Below are positions 41,201-48,824 of a stretch of 64,000 bases of DNA, piece after piece. The DNA comes from Euryarchaeota archaeon (GTDB taxonomy: Archaea > Thermoplasmatota > SW-10-69-26 > JACQPN01). The notes beneath the pieces are model-generated. The model did not search any database, was not told the origin of the DNA, and was given only the letters and a program-made list of their open reading frames with translations. The stretch lies in NCBI GenBank assembly GCA_016207515.1, contig JACQPN010000019.1, positions 1 through 64,000 on the forward strand, given 5' to 3'. Made by a program: the position numbers and the translations under genes. Every line of letters begins with the position of its first letter. The stretch's first letter is position 1.

Positions 41201-42087
41201 TTGATTAGCACGTTATTGTAGAAGCCACCGAAGATGTACGCGTTGGTGCCATCCCACGCCGCACTGGTGGCGTAGCGCCCGGTCGTGAGGGTGGCGGTCA
41301 GGGTGTTGACCGTGTCCGTGCCGGGATCATAGCGCAGAACCTTGTTCGACAGACAATCTTGGGTGTAGCAGCCGCCGAAGAGGTACGCCTTGGTTCCACC
41401 CCAAACCGCGCTCGTGAGGTAGCCTCCTCCGGAGGGGAGGGTGCCGTTCATGACAGTGACCGTGTCCGTCGCGGGGCTGTACCGCACGATCTGGTCCAGG
41501 ACGGCGCCGTCGTAGCCGCCGAAGATGTAAGCGTTAGTGCCGTCCCATGCGGCGCTGGTCCACACGCGTGCCGTGGGGAGGGTGGCCGTCATGGTGGTGA
41601 CCGTGTCCGTGCCGGGGTGGTACCGCACAATCGTGTTCGAGCGTGAGAATGGGTCCGAGCCGCCGAATATGTAAGCGTTGGTGCCGTCCCACACCGCACT
41701 CGCGTAAGCGACTTGCGTGGGGAGGGTGGCGGTCATGTTGGTGATGGTGTCCGTGGACGGGTTGTAGCGCACGATCTTGTCCAGGTAGTTACCGTCATAA
41801 CCCCCGAAGATGTAGGCGTTGGTCCCGTCCCACACCGCACTCGTCGCGTCGCGTGCCGTGGGAAGCGCCCCGCTCATGTTCGTGGCAGAGTCAGCCCTCG
41901 CCTCATCCGCCATCGTGAGACTGACGCCGAGAAGCAACGCTACCAGGAGGCAGATCCACAGAAGGCCGCGGACGCCGTCGAGCGACTCCCTGGCGTAGGG
42001 GGTGTTGCCGATAGGGGAATAGGTTGCCAGGGGGAGCCTCGCCTCGCGTCCGGAGTCCTTCTGTGCCCTTAAAGCGTTTATCCTCAA
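38254..42087 (-). CDS. giant secreted Kelch/fibronectin III repeat protein
   Basis: A 1277-residue protein with a TTG start and an internal signal-anchor (LLWICLLVALLLGVSLTMADEARA). Order: six Kelch units of about 50 residues with AVWDGTNAYIFGGYDG, then five fibronectin III domains (PGAPQTLAAYAGPASGEITLTW style), then six further Kelch-like units in which NICCAAAA-type Cys-Cys pairs occur, then a last FN3 and a Ca-binding-like NANDNGSVDDGEG stretch. The end TPSVGALLPALPVVLGRRFKGRG could be a sorting or anchor signal. It is likely an adhesin or surface binding protein. The first Kelch units are near-identical in DNA. Confidence 0.85.
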   Translation of the reverse strand: MRINALRAQKDSGREARLPLATYSPIGNTPYARESLDGVRGLLWICLLVALLLGVSLTMADEARADSATNMSGALPTARDATSAVWDGTNAYIFGGYDGNYLDKIVRYNPSTDTITNMTATLPTQVAYASAVWDGTNAYIFGGSDPFSRSNTIVRYHPGTDTVTTMTATLPTARVWTSAAWDGTNAYIFGGYDGAVLDQIVRYSPATDTVTVMNGTLPSGGGYLTSAVWGGTKAYLFGGCYTQDCLSNKVLRYDPGTDTVNTLTATLTTGRYATSAAWDGTNAYIFGGFYNNVLINEIVGYNPGTDTVTTMTARLPTGRDYTSAVWDGTNSYVFGGYDGGRLNKIVRYGLGPGAPQTLAAYAGPASGEITLTWQPPLNNTYSSSITNYTVYRGSASGSLSLFATIGNVTTYVDTGLPLGATRYYRITASTASGESPRSNEASATTYNLPSEPIDVTAFAGPEAGTVQVAWQHPLDDGGCARESMQIKWGGASGDLPNLETFPPYILGWKAMGVGANVTRYYQVRAANCVGPSPFSPEVSATSFSTPSAPENFVSEGSRNAINLSWQPPAGDGGMNITHYRLYGRVSAGPWTFIKNVSAAATNAADIGLPENHTRSHRLTAVNLVGEGEASNEATATTFAAPSVPQGLAASGGPAPGEITISWSPPSSDGGAPVLHYNLMFGDDQSASQGGFFLGNVTSFTHTGLGNHETVYYRMTAENAAGEGQPTGVVSATSLGYPGAPVNLTAVSGPEAGQISLGWEAPGDNGGTNFTGYRLYRMATSSEFPGALAAELGSSAFSYVDDTGGVSGTEWFYAVATMNVVGEGNRSEQAANFTPRGDTVTPREAALPDGLGDTASVWTGEDAYIFGGRNGTACTAEILRYDDALDEFEHVADLVEPLCSVSALWSGDYVYLFGGFNGSGYPGDILRFDPAMNSVTDIGDLTKNICCKAAGWADGKGYLFGDYNASTQSYDILRFDPATNGVTDIGDLSRNICCAAAASVGPSIYLFGARNDSDNKGEILRFDPSTGTVEKIGELTDNICCAAAAYSGQYVYLFGGEDNGSNSQNVWRFDPSNGTLELSEATLPEPACCASAVWTGEHVLIFGGSDDDGEKDAVLQYNVAPHDPQDISAAPGPGANDISVTWREPAYNGSAVPGEYRVYRAEGDGEPRLLARLGDTRSHVDSTCPAGTTCHYTVTAVSSGGESANSGRASQTGLVLNPKIAENGDGSMTAYNDANDNGSVDDGEGLISTPSVGALLPALPVVLGRRFKGRGRGGQSGL

Positions 42088-42190
42088 CTTCTCGCCGAGT
42101 CCACTCTGGAGGCGATACTCTTAAAGGAGCGGTGTGCGGAAAAACTGCAAACCAGCTCCCGGAGGACCCGCCATTAGTGAAATCGTATGA

Positions 42191-43921
42191 CTATCTCGCC
42201 GCCGTGAGCCGATCGCGAAGTGCGCGCAACCTCGCGGTTGCACGTCGACCCAATCCGTTCCCGTCGCCGAAAGCCGCGAGAATGGAACCGGCGCGCTCGG
42301 CGTTTCCCATCCTTTCCAGGGACAGTGCGATCTTCCACGTGAGATCTGCGACACGTTCCAGGTCGCGCGCGCGATTGAAAACACGTGCCGCACGCTGGTA
42401 GGACCGGAGCGCGCCGTCGTAGTCCTTGCGCGTGAATCGAAGATCGCCCCGTTCGTCATCGACGAGCGCGGCCTGCCTCGCCGTGAGGCGCTTCGTGCGT
42501 GCAAGTGCCTCAAGCACCTCGTCGTAGGCGGTCTGGTACGCCGCAGGAAGAGCTTCCGCTTCCTCGAGGTCGAGGTCGCGTTCAAGCATCGACAAGACGC
42601 GCGCTTCGCCGCCCGCCTCCATGAGATGCCGCATCGCCTCGAGACGACCTTCAATCGTCGCGGTGGCGAGATAGTGATCGGCCAAGGCAAGGTGCCTGCT
42701 CTTCGACGAACGGTCGACCGAGCGGAAGAAATTCCGCACGACCTCATGAAGCTCGAAGCCGGACAGCGTCTCGTCGACAAGGAGGCGGCGCCGAAGGGAA
42801 AGGAACGCGGATTCATCGCGCCGTGAGACGACCACGTCCGCTTCCTCGGGACTGAAAGGGCCGGGAAAGACCGAAAGGGCCGCGAGGACGCGACGCTCGC
42901 TTTCCGAGACAACGTCATAGAGCTCCGACAGGAGATAATCGGTGAGGGGCTCCTCGGGGAGGCCGTCGAGAAGGGTGTCAAGCTTCTCGGGGTTCCCCGC
43001 CGTCTCAAGGAGTATGTTCAGGGCGAGCGGATGTCCGCCTACTTCTTTTCGCACGCGCCTCTCCAATCTCTCGGGTATCGGCAGCCCTTTTTTGCCCGCG
43101 AAGGTGCTGACGGCTTCAGCGTCCAATCCACGAAGCCGAAGTCTACGAACACGGGCCGGTAGCCACGAGAGACGCGTCCTGGAGATGGCGACCACCTGCG
43201 CATCGTCCACACGCTCGCAGAGTGTGCGCAAGAGCCCACGAAGGCCGGAGTCGCGCGCGTTCTGCGCATCATCGAAGACGAGAAGCGACCCGGCCCGTTC
43301 AATCAAGTCCATGGCTCGTTCGAGTCGTGGCCGCTCGTCGTTTGAATCGTCCGCTTCGAACAGGGCGGGCTTCACGCCCGCAGCGGCAAGATGGAGCGCG
43401 AGCCGCGACATGAGCCACGCCTCGGAATCGACTGTGCGGACCCGGTGCCAGAAGACAGGCCGCTTGTCGCGTTGCTGTCGGGCGTAGCTTGCGACGAGCG
43501 AACTCTTCCCGATCCCCGCGATGCCCTCGACGACAACGGGACCAGACGAGGCGCCAAGCGCGGACAATTCGTCGTGACGGCCGACGAAGACCCGGGGCAA
43601 ATCGGGCGGGGGCGCCTCGATCTGGCTGGCCTCGGCGGACCTCTTGGTGCCGCCCATGAGAATCGTGACGCCGTCGGGTCCGAAAACCAGACTTGCGGTG
43701 TTCGCACAGAGTCGATACGTCCGCACATTGGTGTCTAACCGGCGCCACGCGCCCTCGACGAGTCCCGCCTTCTCCATGGCCCTTAGTCGACGGGCCGCGT
43801 CCGATTCGGGCATGGAAAGGAGGCCTGCGACACGTCGGGGATGCGCGGGCTCGGCAGCAAGAAGCGAGAGGATCGCCCGGTTGCGAGGCGACGCAATGAG
43901 GCGCAAAGCATCCGGCGGCAC
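42191..43921 (-). CDS. STAND NTPase regulator: winged helix, NB-ARC-like ATPase, TPR
   Basis: A 576-residue protein with a GTG start. Residues 1-75 are an ArsR-like winged helix (SPRNRAILSLLAAEPAHPRRVAGLLSMPESDAARRLRAMEKAGLVEG). A STAND ATPase follows: Walker A GIAGIGKSS (about 133-141), Walker B SLLVFDDAQ, sensor SRTRLSW and GGHPLAL (GxP motif). The C-terminal 200 residues are helical TPR-like repeats (YDGALRSYQRAARVFNRA, LTWKIALSLERMGNAERAGSIL). It resembles signal-transducing STAND transcription factors such as MalT/AfsR in plan, with the DNA-binding part at the front. The inducer is unknown. Confidence 0.85.
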   Translation of the reverse strand: MPPDALRLIASPRNRAILSLLAAEPAHPRRVAGLLSMPESDAARRLRAMEKAGLVEGAWRRLDTNVRTYRLCANTASLVFGPDGVTILMGGTKRSAEASQIEAPPPDLPRVFVGRHDELSALGASSGPVVVEGIAGIGKSSLVASYARQQRDKRPVFWHRVRTVDSEAWLMSRLALHLAAAGVKPALFEADDSNDERPRLERAMDLIERAGSLLVFDDAQNARDSGLRGLLRTLCERVDDAQVVAISRTRLSWLPARVRRLRLRGLDAEAVSTFAGKKGLPIPERLERRVRKEVGGHPLALNILLETAGNPEKLDTLLDGLPEEPLTDYLLSELYDVVSESERRVLAALSVFPGPFSPEEADVVVSRRDESAFLSLRRRLLVDETLSGFELHEVVRNFFRSVDRSSKSRHLALADHYLATATIEGRLEAMRHLMEAGGEARVLSMLERDLDLEEAEALPAAYQTAYDEVLEALARTKRLTARQAALVDDERGDLRFTRKDYDGALRSYQRAARVFNRARDLERVADLTWKIALSLERMGNAERAGSILAAFGDGNGLGRRATARLRALRDRLTAAR

Positions 43922-44052
43922 GCGCGAGGAGTGACCTCGTCCCCTAAAAAAGCGCCGCCAGGCCGGCCACAGATAGGGGCGCCCGAAAAACGTGCACGGC
44001 GGGTCAGAACCCTTAATAGGCCCCTCGCAATCTTCCGGACGGGTCTGAGAAG

Positions 44053-44538
44053 ATGGACAGGGACACCCTCACTGGCATCGTCGGAGCAGTCATCCTCGTC
44101 GGCGCGATGGCCGGCGTCTTCTATTACGAGAGTGTCAACGCGCCGCCGGTCGTAAACGGCGGCGGGACGGGGGGGACGGGGAACAACACCACGACGAACG
44201 GGACGGGCGGTGGCGGCGGTCAACAGACGCTGCCCAATGAGAACGGCAGCGGGACGATCACATGCGGCACGCCCACCGGGACCGCGGGCAATTTCCCGAT
44301 CAACGTGAAGACCGGGTACACGAAAGTGACAGTTTCATTTACAGCGAATCCGAACGCGGCGGCCGTCACTGGCTTCTCCGCCACGCTCACTAACAGCACC
44401 GGCGGGGCAAGTTCTTCGACGGCTGTCGGGACCGGAATCACGGGAACAGGCACTTCGGGAGCATGGAGCCTCACAGCGAGTTGCAATGGCCCGCCGACGG
44501 CAACTGTCGCCATCGCTTGGGTGATTTCCCAGAGATAA
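44053..44538 (+). CDS. small membrane-anchored outer protein, paralogue A
   Basis: A 161-residue protein. One N-terminal membrane segment (TLTGIVGAVILVGAMAGVFYY) leads to a Gly/Asn/Thr linker (with many possible N-glycosylation sites) and a C-terminal beta-sandwich of about 95 residues. The end GTSGAWSLTASCNGPPTATVAIAWVIS is alike to the third gene of this cluster (GPSGDWRLTISCTGPNAVSIVVSWNVS). A TTAATAGG TATA-like box lies about 35 bases upstream. It is divergent from the STAND regulator. Function unknown. Confidence 0.65.
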   Translation: MDRDTLTGIVGAVILVGAMAGVFYYESVNAPPVVNGGGTGGTGNNTTTNGTGGGGGQQTLPNENGSGTITCGTPTGTAGNFPINVKTGYTKVTVSFTANPNAAAVTGFSATLTNSTGGASSSTAVGTGITGTGTSGAWSLTASCNGPPTATVAIAWVISQR

Positions 44539-44590
44539 GGCCCTCACCCCCTTGGGAAAACTTCATCCTTCGGGACGCTCGTCGGAAACT

Positions 44591-45109
44591 GTGAAGTTGG
44601 GCTTCGTCGCGTCGCTACTTCTATTCTCCATGATTGGTGGTTGCACGCAGACCGCTGATGAGGGAAGCGGCCCTCCAACTGACGACCAGGGAAAAGGCCT
44701 GACGCCGCCCGAGGATGGCATCGCGAACGACACGCAGATGAACGAAACGACGGCACAACAAGGCACGCGATTCAAGATCGCCGTAGATCATGATCACACG
44801 CAAGCCCCGGAAAACAAGGTGCTTGATGTCCCACCCGGCGCCGGTGTGACCGTGATCAAACTTGGCTTTCGTCCGCTCACAACCGCTGGCCCCGCGGCCG
44901 CGTGCGAAGGTAATGGGGCGCTAGTGGTGTTGAAGACTCCGAGCGGAAACGAAAGCCGCCGATTGGAGGCGGACACGGGTCCGGCGCTGCCGGACGGCTG
45001 GTGCAACTGGACTTCGGGGGGAGTGAAATCGCCCGTCGCCGGAAGGTGGACCGCCGAATTCTCCGGAACGGCCGCCGTGCGGGGAATCGTGGAAATGAGC
45101 GCCGACTAG
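44591..45109 (+). CDS. putative secreted lipoprotein, paralogue B
   Basis: A 172-residue protein. GTG 44591 is chosen since it starts exactly at a lipoprotein signal: MKLGFVASLLLFSMIGGCTQ with Cys after GG. A disordered acidic/Thr-rich linker follows, then a beta-sandwich of about 100 residues with two Cys (AACEG, GWCNW). The end VAGRWTAEFSGTAAVRGIVEMSA matches in shape the ends of its neighbours. The longer frame to TTG 44552 adds nothing. Same strand and close to the genes on either side, probably one operon. Function unknown. Confidence 0.65.
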   Translation: MKLGFVASLLLFSMIGGCTQTADEGSGPPTDDQGKGLTPPEDGIANDTQMNETTAQQGTRFKIAVDHDHTQAPENKVLDVPPGAGVTVIKLGFRPLTTAGPAAACEGNGALVVLKTPSGNESRRLEADTGPALPDGWCNWTSGGVKSPVAGRWTAEFSGTAAVRGIVEMSAD

Positions 45110-45118
45110 TCAACTGAC

Positions 45119-45529
45119 GTGACGACGGTCAGGACGGGTAAGATGAAAATCGCATTTACGCCCCGCGCTATCGATTTAGCAGACCTCGTTGCGATGGTCA
45201 ACCTTGGACCCCCGCCTCCCGCGTGGATTCCAAACGTCTACTCGACCGCCTCCCGGAGCTCGAATGCCGCATGGGCATCGATCGGCAACCGGGAAGCGCG
45301 CATTGCAAGCGACCTATCCTCCGCGCGCGTGATCATGACGTCCACCAGTGCCATCTCGAGCGCGACGCTCGTGGATGCAACGGGGGCCACAAGAGGCGGC
45401 TCGACGGGAAACAACATGCCGACGCTCACGAGCAGCGCGGGCCCATCGGGGGATTGGCGACTTACGATTTCCTGCACAGGACCGAACGCGGTCTCAATTG
45501 TCGTGTCGTGGAATGTGTCAGCAAACTAG
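45119..45529 (+). CDS. small beta-rich protein, paralogue C without signal peptide
   Basis: A 136-residue frame from GTG 45119, 9 bases after the preceding stop. The C-terminal 70 residues align with the first gene of the cluster (ARVIMTSTS / TKVTVSFTA; GPSGDWRLTISCTGPNAVSIVVSWNVS). The first 60 residues have no signal peptide or membrane segment, unlike the two sister proteins. Either the protein stays inside, or this is a decayed copy whose export signal was lost. Confidence 0.45.
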   Translation: MTTVRTGKMKIAFTPRAIDLADLVAMVNLGPPPPAWIPNVYSTASRSSNAAWASIGNREARIASDLSSARVIMTSTSAISSATLVDATGATRGGSTGNNMPTLTSSAGPSGDWRLTISCTGPNAVSIVVSWNVSAN

Positions 45530-45709
45530 CCGACAAGTGTCCGATAAGCTGCGCCTGGGGTCGTGCCCGACAATGATTCTTGCTATGCCGGAGACGGTGC
45601 CCGAGGAACAAACGTCGCGGCCCCGCAGGAACGCGCAAGGCGGTCCATGCAAGCCCTTGTTCTCTGTGAATCTTGCCGCGGAAATGCGTCGGATCTGGAT
45701 GGTCATGGG
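45530..45709. other. intergenic spacer
   Basis: About 180 bases between the small secreted cluster and the VapBC operator. No gene or repeat is seen. Confidence 0.4.
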
Positions 45710-45758
45710 GTTTGTATACAAACACTAATTTGAATACATTGCGAAAACATATATAGTT
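45710..45758 (+). promoter_or_regulatory. promoter and operator of first vapBC
   Basis: GTTTGTATACAAAC (45710-45723) is a perfect 14-base palindrome. A wider pair TGTATACAAA and TTTGAATACA (45714-45739, one mismatch) overlaps it. The TATA box CATATATAG (45749-45757) follows, 26 bases ahead of the GTG start at 45779. This is the expected setting for autoregulation by the antitoxin. Confidence 0.6.
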
Positions 45759-45778
45759 GCCACGCCAAATAATGACTG

Positions 45779-46024
45779 GTGACCGAAGTAGTAAGCTTCC
45801 GGCCCACATCGGAAGAGCTTGAGATCATCGAGATCGCCAAGAAGACGCGAGGGCTCGACAACACCGCGGACGCCGTCCGGTTCCTCATACGCCGTGGCGC
45901 GTATGAGCCCGGAAGCCTCGCCGACGAGCCGGTTTTCCGGCTCCGAGCGCCAAAACGGTTCCGAGGCGGGGAAGGCATGACCAGCAAGGAGCTGGATGAA
46001 TCGCTTTACGGCGGGAAACCGTAA
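45779..46024 (+). CDS. vapB: VapB-type antitoxin, ribbon-helix-helix
   Basis: An 81-residue protein with an N-terminal RHH DNA-binding fold (VVSFRPTSEELEIIEIAKKTRGLDNTADAVRFLIRRG) and a C-terminal tail that would wrap the toxin (GMTSKELDESLYGGKP). GTG 45779 is 26 bases from the TATA box, so the mRNA is leaderless. Its stop and the toxin's start share an A (TAATG at 46022-46026). It should neutralise the adjacent PIN toxin and repress the operon. Confidence 0.8.
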   Translation: MTEVVSFRPTSEELEIIEIAKKTRGLDNTADAVRFLIRRGAYEPGSLADEPVFRLRAPKRFRGGEGMTSKELDESLYGGKP

Positions 46025-46419
46025 TGCGCCTCATCGCGTGGGACACGTGGGCGTTCCTCGAAAGCTACTTCGAATGGCCAAGGCACGAAGCTGTCCGGGC
46101 GCTCCTTGCGGATGCCAGCATGGTATTCACGGTCCGCGATGTGGTGGCGGAGAGTTTCAACCACATCGTCCATAAGACGGGACGCACAGAAGAGGCGTGG
46201 ACGTGGCTGGAATCGCTCTCCGCAAGCCGCGTGAAAGTGTACGAACCGTCGTTTCGGGACGTCTACGCGTTCATGGGGCAACAGTCAAGAACCGGATCGT
46301 TGAGTTTCACCGATCACGCACTCGCATACGCGGCCGTGCGAGACGACGTCGTCGAGATCGCCACGGAGGACGCCGAATTCAGACGGTTGGACCTCGTGCC
46401 GATATTCGCCCGATCATAG
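46024..46419 (+). CDS. vapC: VapC-type PIN-domain ribonuclease toxin
   Basis: A 131-residue PIN-domain protein. Acidic metal-binding residues are seen in LIAWDTWAFLE (D7), VAESFNH (Glu), SFTDHALAYAA (Asp) and ATEDAEF (Asp). Such toxins cleave RNA, often tRNA, when the antitoxin is lost. Length is typical. Coupled to the antitoxin by TAATG. It could alternatively be a housekeeping PIN nuclease, but the linked RHH gene argues for a toxin. Confidence 0.82.
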   Translation: MRLIAWDTWAFLESYFEWPRHEAVRALLADASMVFTVRDVVAESFNHIVHKTGRTEEAWTWLESLSASRVKVYEPSFRDVYAFMGQQSRTGSLSFTDHALAYAAVRDDVVEIATEDAEFRRLDLVPIFARS

Positions 46420-46649
46420 GCCGTGTCCAGTCCAGGATGGCAGATTCTCGGATCGACGTCGCTGCGCCTCACACAAGAACCGGCTCCAGAATAGGCCGCG
46501 CCATTCAACCGCAATCACCCTTCCGCCGGCCCACCCGGTCATTTGATCCTCGACCGGTCGCCGGAAACGCACGGCGGCAGCGCCGAAGCGACCTCGCCTG
46601 AAAGTCTGGAAAAGTCGGATAGTTGGCCGCGACCAATCCACGGGTTCCG
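46420..46649. other. convergent intergenic spacer
   Basis: About 230 bases between the ends of the PIN toxin gene and Taw1. No gene, clear hairpin or repeat is seen. Confidence 0.4.
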
Positions 46650-47699
46650 TCAGCCGAACGTCACGGTCACGCCAGGCGGGAGCTCCGTCGCTCCTTCCGC
46701 GGCCACCTGCGTTTCGAAGCCGACCTCGATCGGCGCAAGGGTCTTCTTCCCGTGCCCCGCGCGGATCGCCGAAAAGTCGATCATCCTTTTTGCCCCCGGC
46801 CGCATTACGAGTGCGACGCGTGAATGCCGATTGAAATCCTCGAGACCATAGCCCGTTGCGGCCGCGATCTCCTCCGAGAACGTGGCGACCTCTTCGGGGC
46901 TTGGCACATTGTCCCATGACATGCGCGTCCTTGAGGGTCCCACGAACTCGTATGCCTTGCACTCGATGAAATCAGGTTTGGCGATCTTGTCGAGTTCAAT
47001 GAACTCGGCCGTCGCGTCCATGTTCCATCCCTTGATTATCGTGTGCCGGATCACCTTTCGGCATTCAAGCGACGGTAGGATCTCCAGTGTCTTCATGACA
47101 CGCGCCCACGCGTCTTTCGTGGTCGGGACCCCGAGTGAGTTGAACATCGTCTCGTTCACCGAGTCGAGGCTCACGTACAACTGTGTCGGGAGCGGGTCCA
47201 ACGTGGCGAGTATCTCTGGCGTCGTTCCGTTCGTCACGAGGAACGTCGACACGCCGCGGTCGTGCATCTCCGAAATGAACTTCGCGAGCTTCGGGTAGAA
47301 AGTGGGCTCGCCCGTGAGGCTGATGGCGACGTGGCGCGGTTGGAGCGCTTCGGCGAAGCGCTCCTTCGACACGCGGGGGTCGCCTTTGAAGCCTGAAAGG
47401 AGTCGCCGCTGCTGCTTGATGGATTCCTCTATTATGAACCCCGGTTCGTCCCAGTGCCCGGCCAACTTGTCGTCCCATCCTTGGAAACGCCAGCAATAAA
47501 GACAGGTCTTGTTGCAGTAATTGACGACCGGCGTCATCTGAAGACAGCGGTGACTCTCGATGCCGTAGAACTGGTGCTTGTAGCAACCCGCTCCACCGGA
47601 AAGCATCGACTTCGTCCAGTGGCAGACCTTGACCCCGCTGTGCTCGCCCACAAGGCCGTAGCCCTGTTTTTCGAGTATCTGGCGAAGAGCCTGGTCCAC
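46650..47699 (-). CDS. taw1: tRNA 4-demethylwyosine synthase Taw1
   Basis: A 349-residue radical SAM enzyme with CNKTCLYCWR (CxxxCxxC cluster), upstream CHWTK/GCYKHQFYGIESHRC Cys residues for a second cluster, SLTGEPTFYPKL, and the Lys-containing ISLT/RHTIIKGWN region. It condenses pyruvate carbons with N1-methylguanosine-37 of tRNA-Phe in wyosine synthesis, a hallmark of archaea and eukaryotes. GTG 47699 lies 25 bases from a CTTATACG TATA box, so the transcript is leaderless. Length is typical for archaea, without the flavodoxin part of eukaryotic TYW1. Confidence 0.94.
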   Translation of the reverse strand: MDQALRQILEKQGYGLVGEHSGVKVCHWTKSMLSGGAGCYKHQFYGIESHRCLQMTPVVNYCNKTCLYCWRFQGWDDKLAGHWDEPGFIIEESIKQQRRLLSGFKGDPRVSKERFAEALQPRHVAISLTGEPTFYPKLAKFISEMHDRGVSTFLVTNGTTPEILATLDPLPTQLYVSLDSVNETMFNSLGVPTTKDAWARVMKTLEILPSLECRKVIRHTIIKGWNMDATAEFIELDKIAKPDFIECKAYEFVGPSRTRMSWDNVPSPEEVATFSEEIAAATGYGLEDFNRHSRVALVMRPGAKRMIDFSAIRAGHGKKTLAPIEVGFETQVAAEGATELPPGVTVTFG

Positions 47700-48066
47700 G
47701 AAGGGCGGCTAAAGCGCAGCGGCGTATAAGGGTTTCTTCGGCGCCGCCACCTGATCATCTCGAAGCAAGCCTTGGCGAAATCCGAGTCCTACGTGAACGC
47801 GCGTTTGATCGCGAGGTCCTTCATCAAGGCGGATGAAGGCGTAACCGAGAGATCGACCCCCCGATCGCCGTGAAGAAGCCGGTGACCCCCAAAACACCGG
47901 AGAGCGCCCTATTCACGCGGTGGTTGAGGTTCAGTCCCAGTAGGAAGACGGCGAGGAACATCATGCCGACGACGGAGGCGAGGTCGGGGAGCAGCTCGAT
48001 CTGGAACGCTATCCAGGGTTGGACGCCTCCATAGCAAGATAAAGAGTGTGGCTTGTGCTCGGGGGC
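47700..48066. other. intergenic region with a possible membrane-protein remnant
   Basis: No standard gene. On the minus strand, in frame with the end of the cyclophilin gene beyond its stop, an open stretch down to the stop at 47824 reads like a membrane protein (PWIAFQIELLPDLASVV, then MMFLAVFLLGLNLNHRVNRA). It has no ATG, GTG or TTG start except ATG 47964, which would leave 46 residues. It may be a decayed gene fragment. A TATA-like CTTTATC sits near 48040. Confidence 0.35.
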
Positions 48067-48762
48067 TCATTGCCCAACGATAGTGACACGCGTGGTCGTC
48101 ACGTCTTGGATCGGCCTATCGGCACTGTCCGTCTGGACCGATGCGATCGCCGCGACGATCTCCATCCCGTCTATCGTCTGCGCAAAGACCGCGTACCCGG
48201 GAGCCCCACTGTACTGGATCTTGAAGTTGTCGTCGTCGAGCCTGTGCTGCGGCCCGTCGCAGACGTAGAACTGCGCCGTCGCGGTATCCGGTTCGGTCTC
48301 GCGTGCCATGCCCCACGCTCCGTCCCAATGGCGTAACCCGGTCTGGTTCTCCAGTTCGATCGAAGGGTATGTGGTCGGTTTTTCGGTACCGTTTGCCAAG
48401 ACCCCACCGCCCTGTATCACGAAATTGTCGATGACGCGGTGGAATACCGTGCCCTCGTAGAACCCGTCGGACGCGTACTTGATGAAGTTCGCAGTCGAGA
48501 TCGGCGCCTTGTTCTCGAAGAGCTCCGCGACGAACCACCCCGTCGTGGTGCAGATGATCGCAAGACGGTTCGATGCGGCGTGATCCATCCTCGCCGCCGA
48601 GAACTCGAAGGCCGTGCGGTTTCCGAGGACCCCGGCCTTGTCCACAGGACACGCGCCCGTGTGGTCGAAAGGGCCGGTGTAGCCGGTCGGGCCGGTCCCA
48701 AGGCAACCCGCCACTCCCATTGCGAAAAGAAGCGCTGCGACGCCGAGCACGGGGCGTTTCAT
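48067..48762 (-). CDS. cyclophilin-type peptidyl-prolyl isomerase, lipoprotein
   Basis: A 231-residue protein. ATG 48762 begins a lipoprotein signal (MKRPVLGVAALLFAMGVAGC). The cyclophilin core has STANFIKYASDGFYEGTVFHRVIDNFVIQGG (catalytic Arg in FHR), MARETEPDTATAQFYVC and GYAVFAQTIDGMEIV. It would speed folding of secreted proteins at the outer face of the membrane. The longer frame to 49086 runs over the cupredoxin gene and is not real. Confidence 0.9.
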   Translation of the reverse strand: MKRPVLGVAALLFAMGVAGCLGTGPTGYTGPFDHTGACPVDKAGVLGNRTAFEFSAARMDHAASNRLAIICTTTGWFVAELFENKAPISTANFIKYASDGFYEGTVFHRVIDNFVIQGGGVLANGTEKPTTYPSIELENQTGLRHWDGAWGMARETEPDTATAQFYVCDGPQHRLDDDNFKIQYSGAPGYAVFAQTIDGMEIVAAIASVQTDSADRPIQDVTTTRVTIVGQ

Positions 48763-48824
48763 GGCGGCCGCTGGAGGGCATTGTGGGTAGAAAAAACCGC
48801 CTCTTGTGCCGCGTAGTCGTGAAC

